A DNA stretch of 37,038 bases, taken from positions 1-37,038 of the forward strand of contig CAITEC010000025.1 in NCBI GenBank assembly GCA_903891325.1, written 5' to 3'. Shown here one piece after another: positions 7,357-15,343 of this stretch (positions are counted from its first letter, which is position 1; every line of letters begins with the position of its first letter). The position numbers and the translations under genes are program-made. The notes under the pieces are model-generated. The model did no database searches. It was given only the letters and a program-made list of their open reading frames with translations, and was not told where the DNA came from. Source of the DNA: an uncultured Opitutaceae bacterium (GTDB lineage: Bacteria; Verrucomicrobiota; Verrucomicrobiia; Opitutales; Opitutaceae).

Positions 7357-8657
7357 GCGACACCGATCCAAAACCCGATGAGAAGGCGCCGGACCCAAAG
7401 CCTGTCCAGGACCTGAAGGTCGTGAAGCCCGTGCCTGACCCGAAGAAGCCCGCGGCTGATCCCAAGGCCCTTGAACTGGCCAAGCCGGAGGCTAAGGAGG
7501 CTGTTCCCGGTCCGACGGCCCCCGCGGCCGAGCCCGGCAAAGCTGCGGCCAAGCCGGGCAGGCCGCCGATTTCGCCAAGGAACAAGGTGATCTTCGGCCT
7601 TTCGATCCTGGGCGTCCTCGCGGGGTTGATTGGCGCCTATCTGTTTGGAATCCAGAGGAAGCCCCAGTCGCCGGCGTTTCCCCCCATCAGCAGTCCCTAC
7701 GCCTCGGCGATCTACGCCGACGGAATCATCGAGAGCGACCAGTCGAACGGGTCAAACATCAACGTCTACCCGGAGGTGTCGGGACCGATCACGAGCGTCC
7801 TGGTCCACGAGGGACAGCAGGTGTCGGCCGGAACCGTGCTCCTGACCATTGACGACTCGATCCAGAAGGCCGTGACCCTTCAGCTTCGCCTGCAGTCCGA
7901 CGCCGCGGTTGCGCTGCTCGACGAGCTCAAGGCGGAGCCGAGGATGGAAACCCTGGCGATTGCCGGGGCGCAGGTCGGCCTGGCCGAGGCGGTGCTCCGG
8001 ACCTCCGCGGACCAGCGTGACAAGGATCGCGCCTCCTTTGCCATCGACCCGAAGTCGATCAGCAGGGATGTGCTGGACACGGCGGAAGACGCCGCCGTCC
8101 AGGCCGGGGCAGCGCTGGAAGTGGCCCGGAGGCAATATGAGCTCACAAAGGCCGGCGCGTGGAGCTACGACGTCGCGAATCAGGAGAAGCAGTGCGAGGC
8201 GCTGAGCCAGGCCTTCAAGGCTGCCGACGCCCTGCTGCAGAAATACTCGATCCGGGCGCCGATCGACGGCGTGGTGCTGTCGCTCTATGCCGCGGTGGGC
8301 AGCACGGTTTCACCGCAAGGCGCGTTCGACCCCTACACCTCCGGGTTTGACCAGATCGCCATCCTGGGACCGCCCCAGGAGTACCTGCAGGTGCGCTGCT
8401 TCGTCGACGAAATCCTCATTTCACGCCTGCCGTCCAAGTGGCACATCCGAGCGGAGATGTCGGTCACAGGCTCCAGCATCAAGGTGCCGCTCGAATTTGT
8501 CCGGGTGCAGCCCTACGTGTCCCCAAAGATCGAGCTCTCCGATCAGCGCCAGGAGAAGGTCGATCTGCGCGTGCTCCCGGTGATATTCCGATTCCAGAAG
8601 CAGGACATACCCGTCTATCCCGGTCAGCTCGTGGATGTTTACATAGGGCATGACTGA
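7353..8657 (+). CDS. HlyD/DevB-type periplasmic membrane fusion protein
   Basis: 434 aa. The first 75 residues are a cytosolic tail rich in Pro, Lys and Ala with repeated DPK units, followed by one membrane segment near 78-96 (VIFGLSILGVLAGLIGAYLF). The periplasmic part has a lipoyl half-motif (VYPEVSGPITSVLVHEGQQV), an alpha-helical hairpin of about 130 residues and the second half-motif (YSIRAPIDGVVLSL). This is the adaptor that bridges the inner-membrane permease and the outer-membrane channel. The long charged N-terminal tail is unusual for the family. It overlaps the ATPase gene by 4 nt and the outer-membrane factor by 8 nt. Confidence 0.92.
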   Translation: MSDTDPKPDEKAPDPKPVQDLKVVKPVPDPKKPAADPKALELAKPEAKEAVPGPTAPAAEPGKAAAKPGRPPISPRNKVIFGLSILGVLAGLIGAYLFGIQRKPQSPAFPPISSPYASAIYADGIIESDQSNGSNINVYPEVSGPITSVLVHEGQQVSAGTVLLTIDDSIQKAVTLQLRLQSDAAVALLDELKAEPRMETLAIAGAQVGLAEAVLRTSADQRDKDRASFAIDPKSISRDVLDTAEDAAVQAGAALEVARRQYELTKAGAWSYDVANQEKQCEALSQAFKAADALLQKYSIRAPIDGVVLSLYAAVGSTVSPQGAFDPYTSGFDQIAILGPPQEYLQVRCFVDEILISRLPSKWHIRAEMSVTGSSIKVPLEFVRVQPYVSPKIELSDQRQEKVDLRVLPVIFRFQKQDIPVYPGQLVDVYIGHD

Positions 8658-10155
8658 AACCGGTCCCCTGGCTGCACCCACGATGCATTCCCTTCGACCA
8701 GCCATTCGGTGCGGCGCCGCCCTCGGGGCGGTTGTCGCACTGCTCGGCGCTTGCGCGGTGGGCCCGAACTTTACCCGTCCGTCGCCGCCCGATACCGGCG
8801 GATACCTGAACGAGCCGCGGTCACCGGTCGCGGCCGACGGCGGGGCGCGGCAGCCCGGTCCCGGGGCGGTGTTGGCCGCCGACTGGTGGCGGATGTTCAA
8901 TTCCCCGCAACTCGATGACGCGGTGCGCAAGGCAATCGCCGGAAACCCGACCCTTCAGGCGGCCGAGGCCAGCCTGCGCCAGGCGCAGGACAGCCTGAGG
9001 GCGGGCCGCGGGGTGTTTTTCCCGCAAGTGGGCGCCCTGCTGGATGCCAGCCGCCAGCGGAGCGCGCCGGTGGAGCAGGGTCTGGCGACGAGAGGCGGGG
9101 TCTTCAACGTGGTGACGCTGAGCGGCACGGTGGGCTACGCGCTCGATGTGTTCGGCGGGGAGCGGCGGAAGGTGGAGTCCCTGGGCGCCCAGGCGGACTT
9201 CCAGCGCAACGCGGCCCTGGCGGCATACCTGGCCCTGTCGGCAAACGTCGTCAACACGGGCATCGCGCGGTCAGCCTATGCGGCGCAGATACGCGTCACC
9301 GAGCAGTTGATCGACCTGGAAGCGCAGCAGCTTCGGCTGGCCGCTGTGCAGGTCGGCGCCGGCACGGCGGCCTATTCGGGAATGCTGGAAATTCGCGGCC
9401 TGATCGCGTCCAATCGGGCGCTCCTGGCGCCGTTGCGCCAGAGGGCCGACCAGGCCGGGGACCTGCTGGCCCTACTCGAGGGTGTCGCGCCGTCCCAAGC
9501 CGCGCTGCCGGAGATCGAGTTTGCCGACCTGGCGGCGCCCGGCGACCCGCCCGTGAGCCTCCCGTCCGACCTCGTGCGCCAGCGTCCCGATATCCTGGAG
9601 GCGGAGGCCATGATGCACGTCGCCAGTGCCAACATAGGCGTGGCAACAGCGGCGATGTTCCCGAGCATCAGCCTGAGCGGCACCTATGGCGCGGCCGCCG
9701 GCAGCTTCAGCGGCCTGTCTGCGGCAAGCGGGCGGTTCTGGAGCATCGGACCGTCGGTGACGGTCCCCCTCTTCCAGGGGGGCGCCCTCTGGTACGGCAG
9801 GAAGGCGGCCATTGACGCATTTCAGGAATCGCAGGCGGCCTATCGTCAGACCGTCCTGGCGGCCTTTGCGCAGGTTGCCGACTCCCTTCACGCGCTCGAT
9901 CACGATGCCGAGGCCCTCCAGGCGCAGGCCGACGCGCGCCGGGCCGCCGACGAGGCGCTCTCCCTCGTGAATGCCAACTATCGGGCCGGTCTGGCAGCCT
10001 ATTCGGACGTCCTGGCGGCCGACGTGCAGGCCCACATGGCAACCATCGCCTGGCTGTCGGCGGCGGCCCAGCGCGAGCAGGACACGGTCGCCCTTTATGT
10101 CGCGCTGGGCGGCGGATGGTGGAACGGCCCTGCGGGCGGGGGGAGCGGGCGATGA
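8650..10155 (+). CDS. NodT-family outer membrane efflux lipoprotein (TolC-like)
   Basis: 501 aa from the ATG at 8650, which overlaps the adaptor stop. An in-frame ATG at 8683 gives a cleaner lipoprotein signal (RPAIRCGAALGAVVALLGAC, lipobox LGAC) and may be the true start. After the acylated Cys comes AVGPNFTRP, the hallmark of the NodT group, then two outer-membrane-factor repeats with long helices and DWWRMFNSPQLDDAV. The second repeat contains VRQRPDILEAEAMMHVASAN and the beta-strand region around ISLSGTYGAAAG. It forms the outer-membrane exit duct of the exporter. Confidence 0.93.
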   Translation: MTETGPLAAPTMHSLRPAIRCGAALGAVVALLGACAVGPNFTRPSPPDTGGYLNEPRSPVAADGGARQPGPGAVLAADWWRMFNSPQLDDAVRKAIAGNPTLQAAEASLRQAQDSLRAGRGVFFPQVGALLDASRQRSAPVEQGLATRGGVFNVVTLSGTVGYALDVFGGERRKVESLGAQADFQRNAALAAYLALSANVVNTGIARSAYAAQIRVTEQLIDLEAQQLRLAAVQVGAGTAAYSGMLEIRGLIASNRALLAPLRQRADQAGDLLALLEGVAPSQAALPEIEFADLAAPGDPPVSLPSDLVRQRPDILEAEAMMHVASANIGVATAAMFPSISLSGTYGAAAGSFSGLSAASGRFWSIGPSVTVPLFQGGALWYGRKAAIDAFQESQAAYRQTVLAAFAQVADSLHALDHDAEALQAQADARRAADEALSLVNANYRAGLAAYSDVLAADVQAHMATIAWLSAAAQREQDTVALYVALGGGWWNGPAGGGSGR

Positions 10156-11294
10156 AGTACGGCGGCATAATGAGGATCGGGTTCAAGCTGCTGGTGAACG
10201 ACAAGGGCAAGTTCTCGGCGCTCCTGATCGGGATTACGTTTGCCGTGTTCCTGATGCTGCAGATGACCGCGATGTTCGCCGGCATCCTCGACCGCGCCTA
10301 TTCCACGGTCACCAACATCGGGGCGGCGATGTGGGTCATGGATCCGGCCGTCAACACGGCCAGCAGCGCCATTCCCATGCCCGCCTACCTGCTCGACGCG
10401 GTCCGCAGCATGGACGGCGTCAGCTTCGCGGTGCCCCTCTACATGGGCGGGGCGCTCGTCAAGCTCGAGGACGGCACGTTCCAGTCCGTCTACGTCGTGG
10501 GCCTCGATGACGCCAGCCTCTTCGGCCGCCCGGAGATGGAGCAGGGCAACATCCTGGACATCTACAACGACAATACCTTCATAGCGGTCGACGACGCGGA
10601 ATTCTCAAAGCTGAAGAACCCGCGGATCGGGACGTCCTTCGAACTCAACGACCACCGGGGGACCATTGTCGGCATCGCCCGCGTCGCCTCGAACGGCCTG
10701 AATGGAATCCCGACTCTTTATACGACCTATAACCGCGCCATCCAGTACGTCCCCTCCACCCGGTTCACCGCCTCGTACCTGCTGGTGCAGCCGAAGAGCC
10801 CGGCGGATGTGGCGGGCATCGAGCGGCAGGTGGCCGCGCTCGGGTACGCGGCATTCACCGCGGATGAATTCAAGAAACGGATCACCGACTATTACACGTA
10901 CAAGACGGGAATAGGCACCAACATCCTCCTGATGACCGTGATCAGCTTCATCGTCGGGCTTTCGATCTCGGGACAGACTTTTTACACCTTCATCCTCGAG
11001 AATCTTGAGAAATTCGGCGCATTGAAGGCGATCGGCGCAAAGGGCCGCGAGCTGGTCTACATGATCCTCTTCATGGCGACCTTCACCGCCCTCACCGGTT
11101 TTGGCCTGGGTGTCGGCCTGGTCACACTGATGATCACAATCGCCAGGTCCCGCCTGCCCAACTATGCGGCGATGATCACGTTCTGGAACCTTGGCCTTGC
11201 CTTCGGCATGGTCCTCATCATCGCAGCAATCTCCAGTTACGTCGGGGTCCGCAAGGTGCTCAAGGTTGAGCCCTTCGACATCTTCCGGGGATGA
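10152..11294 (+). CDS. FtsX/DevC-type ABC transporter permease
   Basis: 380 aa from the ATG at 10152, which overlaps the stop of the previous gene by 4 nt and follows a GGGAGCGGG ribosome-binding stretch. A longer start at 10116 is less likely. One N-terminal membrane segment (ALLIGITFAVFLMLQMTAMF) is followed by a large periplasmic MacB-PCD-like domain, then three C-terminal membrane segments with the FtsX core (FYTFILENLEKFGALKAIGA). It completes a tripartite exporter. DevBCA-like systems export glycolipids or peptides; the substrate here is unknown. Its 3' end overlaps the convergent histidine kinase gene by 58 bp. Confidence 0.92.
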   Translation: MKYGGIMRIGFKLLVNDKGKFSALLIGITFAVFLMLQMTAMFAGILDRAYSTVTNIGAAMWVMDPAVNTASSAIPMPAYLLDAVRSMDGVSFAVPLYMGGALVKLEDGTFQSVYVVGLDDASLFGRPEMEQGNILDIYNDNTFIAVDDAEFSKLKNPRIGTSFELNDHRGTIVGIARVASNGLNGIPTLYTTYNRAIQYVPSTRFTASYLLVQPKSPADVAGIERQVAALGYAAFTADEFKKRITDYYTYKTGIGTNILLMTVISFIVGLSISGQTFYTFILENLEKFGALKAIGAKGRELVYMILFMATFTALTGFGLGVGLVTLMITIARSRLPNYAAMITFWNLGLAFGMVLIIAAISSYVGVRKVLKVEPFDIFRG

Positions 11295-12538
11295 CGCACC
11301 CGGGCCGGCCCGTGTGCGGGCCCCCGGCGCGCGGGCGCGACAGGCACCCGAACCTCGATCCGGGTGCCCTTTGTTGCGGCGGAGGTGATCGTCAGGTCCC
11401 CGCCCACGCCCGCGGCCCGCTCCTTCATGCTGAGAAGCCCGAGACCCCCCTTTCCCTTCTGCCGGGGTGGGTCGGCGACCGGATTGAAGCCGATGCCGTC
11501 GTCGCAGATCGTGAGGCTGACGAGGGCCCCGGCGCATTCCAGGTGGACGTTCACATTGCGCGCGGACGCATGCTTCTCGACGTTCCTGAGGGCCTCCTGA
11601 ATGATGCGGTAGAGGGCGATCTTGACCTCGGTGGGCAACCGGACGGTCAGCCGCGAGCAGGCCAGCTTCACCGACACGCCGGTCCGGCCCTGGAACTCGG
11701 TTCCAATCTCCCCCATGGCCGCGTGAAAACCCAGGTGATCGAGGACGTGCGGTCCCAGGTTGTGCGAGATTCGCTCCACCTCAAAGGCGGTCTTCCCGAG
11801 CATTTCCCGGAGCCTGACCGCCTCCAGCTTCAGCGTCCCGTTCAGCGGGGTGAGTTTGTCCGCCAGAACCTGGCTCCGGAATATCACGCTGCAGATGAGC
11901 TGGGTGATGTTGTCGTGCAATTCCCCGGCGATGCGCCCGCGCTCATCCTCCTGCACCTGGACGATCCGGCGGTTGAGGGCCCGCAGGCTCTCCTCAACCC
12001 GCCGCGCCTCGGTCAGGTCCGTCACAACAATTCCGATTGTCGCGCCCCCGGTTCCGCCCTTGCTCAGCGCACGGATCGAGAACTGCACCGGCATGGGCGT
12101 GCCGGCCGCATTCACCAGTTGCGTCTGCAACTTGGCCCCGGACGAACCGGTGTTCCGGATGATGAGCCGCAGGGCGGCGCGGTCCCGCTCGGACAGGAAC
12201 CGGCCGAGCGAGCCGCCGATCACCTTCTCCAGCGGCAATCCGGTCATGCCGGCGAAGCAGCGGTTGGCATAAAGGATCATCTTGTCCGGGGTGAGCGTCA
12301 GCGCACCCTCGTTCATGGACTCGATGAGCTCCCGGTAAATCTGCTCGGCGCCGCCGAGGGTGAAGACCTGCGGCCCGGTCTTCCCGGCGACGACCACGGC
12401 GTCGACCTCGCCGTTGCGGATGGCGCGAAGGGTCTCGTTCGAGTCGGTGAGGCGCTGCAGCAGCACGGCAATCTCGCCCAGCAGCGCCTGGCGGGTGGAG
12501 GTGCCCGCCGGGGGCGCCTTCGGGAGGCCGGCCTTCAT
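11237..12538 (-). CDS. PAS-domain sensor histidine kinase of the Kai operon (HisKA_3 type)
   Basis: 433 aa, soluble, with no membrane segment. A short N-terminal region is followed by a PAS domain (about 65-180) and a NarL-type dimerisation helix, with phospho-acceptor His208 in ERGRIAGELHDN. The ATPase domain has the N-box EALRNVEKHA (315-324), DDGIGF (346-351) and GKGGLGL (362-368). The start overlaps the second kaiB gene by 4 nt. By position it may read out KaiC/KaiB state, as SasA does in cyanobacteria, but it carries no KaiB-like domain of its own. No response regulator is encoded nearby. The last 30 codons overlap the permease gene on the other strand. Confidence 0.9.
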   Translation of the reverse strand: MKAGLPKAPPAGTSTRQALLGEIAVLLQRLTDSNETLRAIRNGEVDAVVVAGKTGPQVFTLGGAEQIYRELIESMNEGALTLTPDKMILYANRCFAGMTGLPLEKVIGGSLGRFLSERDRAALRLIIRNTGSSGAKLQTQLVNAAGTPMPVQFSIRALSKGGTGGATIGIVVTDLTEARRVEESLRALNRRIVQVQEDERGRIAGELHDNITQLICSVIFRSQVLADKLTPLNGTLKLEAVRLREMLGKTAFEVERISHNLGPHVLDHLGFHAAMGEIGTEFQGRTGVSVKLACSRLTVRLPTEVKIALYRIIQEALRNVEKHASARNVNVHLECAGALVSLTICDDGIGFNPVADPPRQKGKGGLGLLSMKERAAGVGGDLTITSAATKGTRIEVRVPVAPARRGPAHGPARVRHPRKMSKGSTLSTLRTPT

Positions 12539-12783
12539 CGGGAGGCCGGCTCCATCCCATCGAAGATAACGCCGATATTCGCCAGGCTTCCTATGAAGCG
12601 GCGAACCGGGATGGGGAGGAACTTCACGAGGGTTGGCGTCGCGATGATCTGGTTTTCCCGCGCCAGGGCCGGCTGCTGGTAGACATCGATCACCTCGAGT
12701 TCATAACGGTCCCCCAGCGCCGCCTTGCACTGCTGCGTGACGCTCCTGAGGGCCTCGCGGGACTTGAGCGTGGCCCCGGCCAC
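12535..12783 (-). CDS. KaiB-like protein, second copy, with missing or non-canonical start
   Basis: 82 aa from GTG 12783. KaiB hallmarks are clear: LEVIDVYQQPALA, then the ATPTLVKFLP motif with the cis-proline region, then PVRRFIGSL. The first residues of the reading align with the end of KaiB strand beta-1. The in-frame sequence upstream encodes KQVHLKLFV, exactly the missing strand, yet there is no ATG, GTG or TTG in any frame between 12784 and the stop of the previous gene. Translation may begin at a rare codon such as CTG, the GTG may be used and give a clipped protein, or a homopolymer error (GGGGGGG near 12823-12829) may hide the start. It overlaps the kinase gene by 4 nt. Confidence 0.75.
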   Translation of the reverse strand: MAGATLKSREALRSVTQQCKAALGDRYELEVIDVYQQPALARENQIIATPTLVKFLPIPVRRFIGSLANIGVIFDGMEPASR

Positions 12784-12853
12784 GAAGAGCTTCAGGTGGA
12801 CCTGTTTCCCCGCCCTTGCGGCGGGGGGGCGGCCGGGAGCCCGGCGCGGATGG

Positions 12854-13207
12854 CTATTTTTTCCTGCTTTCAGCGGTTTTTCCCGGATGGGGGTTTGTAT
12901 TCAGGTCCAGCGCCGCGAGCGCGTTGTCGATGTCCGAGAGATTGCCGATGATGGTTCGCATCGGGATCGGGACCCGGCGAACCAGCGTCGGGGTGGCCAG
13001 GATCTGGTCGCCCTTCGCGCGCTCCGGGCTCTTGGCCAGGTCGATGGTCGTGATGCGGAATCGGCCCTTCAGATGGGTGTCGCAGATGCTCCTGAGGTTC
13101 GCGATGGCGGCCCGCGACCTGGGCGTGTCATCGGTGACGTAGAGCCGCAGGTCCCAGGTATCGACGGGCCTGCGGCGGCTGGGCTTTGACCGCTTGACTG
13201 GCGTCAT
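12854..13207 (-). CDS. kaiB: Circadian clock protein KaiB homologue
   Basis: 117 aa. After a basic 17-residue tail, the KaiB thioredoxin-like fold begins with WDLRLYVTDDTPRSRAAI and continues with ITTIDLAKSPERAKGDQILATPTLVRRVPIPMRTIIGNL in two blocks. The ATPTL motif and following prolines are the family signature. KaiB binds the CI ring of KaiC during the dephosphorylation phase in cyanobacteria. Its start overlaps the kaiC stop by 4 nt. No kaiA is present, as is usual outside cyanobacteria, where KaiB/KaiC pairs serve timing or stress adaptation. Confidence 0.93.
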   Translation of the reverse strand: MTPVKRSKPSRRRPVDTWDLRLYVTDDTPRSRAAIANLRSICDTHLKGRFRITTIDLAKSPERAKGDQILATPTLVRRVPIPMRTIIGNLSDIDNALAALDLNTNPHPGKTAESRKK

Positions 13208-15033
13208 GGCAGCTTGGGTTCCTTTTTCATTCCGGTGTGATTGTCAGGCGCCGAGGCGGAGTCGGCCTGGCGCAGGCGGCCCAACTCGATCCGATCGGTT
13301 GTCAGAAGGCGCGTCCGCCTGCCCACCTGGGCGTTGATCTGCCTGACTTCCTCCTCGGCCGCCTCCCGTTCCGAGCGCAGGCCGCTGATCGTCCGATCAA
13401 GGGCGTGGCTCTTGCGCTCCACCTCGCGCCTGCGGCGGGCGCCATCCTGGATGATGGCCAGCGCGTCGGCCTTCTCCCGGGCCGCCTGCGCAGCGCGCGC
13501 GGAGCCGGTGAGGACGCCGCTCGGTCCGATATAGGCGTCGACCAGGTCGACACCGTGATTGGAGATCAGGAACTCGCGGACCTGGTTGGAGTGGGCCATG
13601 CCTCGCGCCTTCAGGACATAGAGCACGCGATTGCGCTCGCCGTTGCCCTCGAGGTCCTGGAGCAGCAGCCAGGAGTCCATCAGCGAGGACATCGCCGCCT
13701 CGCTCTGGTGCAGCGAATGGCCGCCCCGCGTGAGGCTTGTGAAAAGCGAGGTGATCTGGTTGGCCTTCAGGTAGTCGACCAGGCGCGTCACCATTGCCCG
13801 GCACTCCGACGGGGTGCCCGTGTTCATCATGCTGGTGATCGGGTCGACCACCACGACCTGCGGCCGGAACGTCGCGATTTCCTTGAACATGGTCGCCAGA
13901 TGCATCTCCAGCCCGTAGAGCGAGGGCCGGGTGGAGTGGAACTGAAGCAGCCCCTTTTTGACATGGGGGTCCAGGTGCAACCCGATGGAGTGCATGTTGC
14001 GGATGATCTGGTTGGGCGACTCCTCAAAGGAGAAGAACATGGTCCGCTCCCCGCGCCGGCAGGCGGCGTCCGCGAAGTTGGCGGACACGATCGTCTTGCC
14101 CGTGCCGGGCGTCCCCGTGAGCAGGATGCTGCTGCCGCGGAAGAAGCCCCGGCGGCCCAGCATCGCGTCGAGCCGCGGGATTCCGGTGCCCACCCTCTCG
14201 GTCGACACCTCGTGGGTGAGGCCCAGCGAGGTGATGGGCAGGACGCTGATTCCGTCCCCGCCGATCAGGAAGGGAAACTCGTTGGTCCCGTGGAGGGAAC
14301 CGCGGTATTTGACGATGCGGAGGTGCCGCGTGGCAATCTGGTCGCAGACGCGGTGGTCGAGAAGGATGACGCAGTCGGAGACATACTCCTCGAGTCCGCT
14401 GCGGGTGAGCTGCCCGGATCCGCGCTCCCCCGTGATGACCGCGGTGACCCCCTTGGACTTGAGCCACCGGAAGAGCCGGCGAAATTCGGCGCGCAGGATG
14501 GCTTCGTTTCGGAACCCGCCAAAGAGCGCCTCGAGGGTGTCCAGGACCACACGCTTTGCGCCGATCGAGTCGATGGCATGGTTGAGCCGGGCAAAGAGCC
14601 CCTCCAGGTCGTATTCGCCGCTCTCCTGGATCTCACTGGGCTCGATGTGGACGTAGTCGAGGGCTATCTTTCGCGTCCGCACCAGCCGATCGAGGTCGAA
14701 CCCGAGCGAGGCGGCGTTGGCCTTCAGTTCCGGCTCGGTTTCCTCAAAGGACATCATCACGCCGGGCTCGCCAAACTGCGTGGCCCCGCGGACCAGGAAC
14801 TCCACGGCCATCAGGGTCTTGCCGCATCCGGCCTCGCCGCAGATGAGGGTGGGGCGCCCCCTGGGGAATCCCCCGCTGGTTATCTCGTCGAGGCCGTTGA
14901 TCCCCGTGGGACACTTTGGCAGGAGCGGGGCTGAGGGCGCGACTTTCTTGCGGCGGGTTTTCAACCGGGCATTCTGCTGTCGGTGGCGAGGTGAACACAA
15001 ACTGCAACCGGGGCGGAGGCATGGGGTGTTCAC
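13204..15033 (-). CDS. kaiC: Circadian clock ATPase/kinase KaiC
   Basis: 609 aa with two RecA-like domains. CI has Walker A GEAGCGKT (66-73) and catalytic Glu97-Glu98. CII has Walker A GTPGTGKT (307-314) and Glu337-Glu338. The autophosphorylation pair of cyanobacterial KaiC (Ser-Thr) aligns to Ser449-Ser450 in MSSLMDSWLLLQ, so both acceptors are serines here. The tail is about 90 residues longer than in the cyanobacterial protein and residues 515-590 look like a charged coiled coil. The first 35 residues are basic with three cysteines. First gene of a kaiC-kaiB-kaiB-kinase operon; the region upstream is full of repeats. Confidence 0.95.
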   Translation of the reverse strand: MNTPCLRPGCSLCSPRHRQQNARLKTRRKKVAPSAPLLPKCPTGINGLDEITSGGFPRGRPTLICGEAGCGKTLMAVEFLVRGATQFGEPGVMMSFEETEPELKANAASLGFDLDRLVRTRKIALDYVHIEPSEIQESGEYDLEGLFARLNHAIDSIGAKRVVLDTLEALFGGFRNEAILRAEFRRLFRWLKSKGVTAVITGERGSGQLTRSGLEEYVSDCVILLDHRVCDQIATRHLRIVKYRGSLHGTNEFPFLIGGDGISVLPITSLGLTHEVSTERVGTGIPRLDAMLGRRGFFRGSSILLTGTPGTGKTIVSANFADAACRRGERTMFFSFEESPNQIIRNMHSIGLHLDPHVKKGLLQFHSTRPSLYGLEMHLATMFKEIATFRPQVVVVDPITSMMNTGTPSECRAMVTRLVDYLKANQITSLFTSLTRGGHSLHQSEAAMSSLMDSWLLLQDLEGNGERNRVLYVLKARGMAHSNQVREFLISNHGVDLVDAYIGPSGVLTGSARAAQAAREKADALAIIQDGARRRREVERKSHALDRTISGLRSEREAAEEEVRQINAQVGRRTRLLTTDRIELGRLRQADSASAPDNHTGMKKEPKLP

Positions 15034-15046
15034 CTGATGGATACAG

Positions 15047-15100
15047 CAGAAACCTGAAACCGCTCTGCAGAAGGCTGAAACTTTGAGACCTGAAACCTGA
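15047..15100. repeat. Dispersed intergenic repeat (AGAAACCTGAAACC family), inverted orientation
   Basis: Two units, CAGAAACCTGAAACC at 15047-15061 and GAGACCTGAAACCTGA at 15085-15100, are reverse complements of units at 15283-15316 and 33957-33990. They lie just upstream of the kaiC start. No coding potential is seen. Confidence 0.7.
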
Positions 15101-15103
15101 TTC

Positions 15104-15160
15104 GATCTTTCGAACCTGAGTTGATCTATCGAACCTGGGTCGATCTTTCGAACCTGGGTC
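15104..15160. repeat. Three tandem 19-bp repeats upstream of kaiC
   Basis: The units at 15104-15122, 15123-15141 and 15142-15160 share the core GATCTTTCGAACCTGGGTC with few substitutions. Each contains the palindrome TTCGAA or the near-palindrome ATCGAA. They begin 71 bp before the kaiC start codon, so they could be regulatory protein sites or simply part of the repeat cluster. Confidence 0.7.
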
Positions 15161-15251
15161 GATCCGATGTAGCCGGGGTCCTAGACCCCGGGGATCGAGG
15201 GATTGGAATTAGGACCTCGAACACCGGCCTCTGGGAGGCCGGCTACATCGA
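15161..15251. repeat. Compound palindromic element (REP/BIME-like)
   Basis: The outer arms GATCCGATGTAGCCGG and CCGGCTACATCGATC are inverted. Inside are two further hairpins, CCGGGGTC-CTA-GACCCCGG and GGCCTC-TGG-GAGGCC. The nested structure in an intergenic space resembles dispersed palindromic repeats of bacteria rather than a terminator, since no T-run follows. Confidence 0.65.
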
Positions 15252-15282
15252 TCTTTCCCCGGCCATAACGATCCCTCCGAAA

Positions 15283-15316
15283 TTTCAGGTTTCAGGTCTC
15301 CGGTCTCAGGTTTCTG
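15283..15316. repeat. Dispersed intergenic repeat (TCAGGTTTCAGGTCTC family)
   Basis: Made of TTTCAGGTTTCAGGTCTC followed by CGGTCTCAGGTTTCTG. It is the inverted counterpart of 15047-15100 and nearly the same as 33957-33990. With the left copies it brackets the whole cluster upstream of kaiC. Confidence 0.7.
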
Positions 15317-15317
15317 C

Positions 15318-15343
15318 TCGAAGGCTAGCCCGCTAGCCTTCGA
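15318..15343 (-). other. Hairpin over the sugar-porter stop codon
   Basis: TCGAAGGCTAG and CTAGCCTTCGA form a perfect 11-bp stem on a 4-nt loop. The porter's TAG stop lies inside one arm. No T-run follows on the - strand, so it is more likely an mRNA 3'-end stabiliser or repeat than an intrinsic terminator. Confidence 0.5.

Noticed and set aside
15104-15160. A CRISPR array
   Set aside because: The three 19-bp units are directly abutting with no unique spacers, and no cas gene is in the window.
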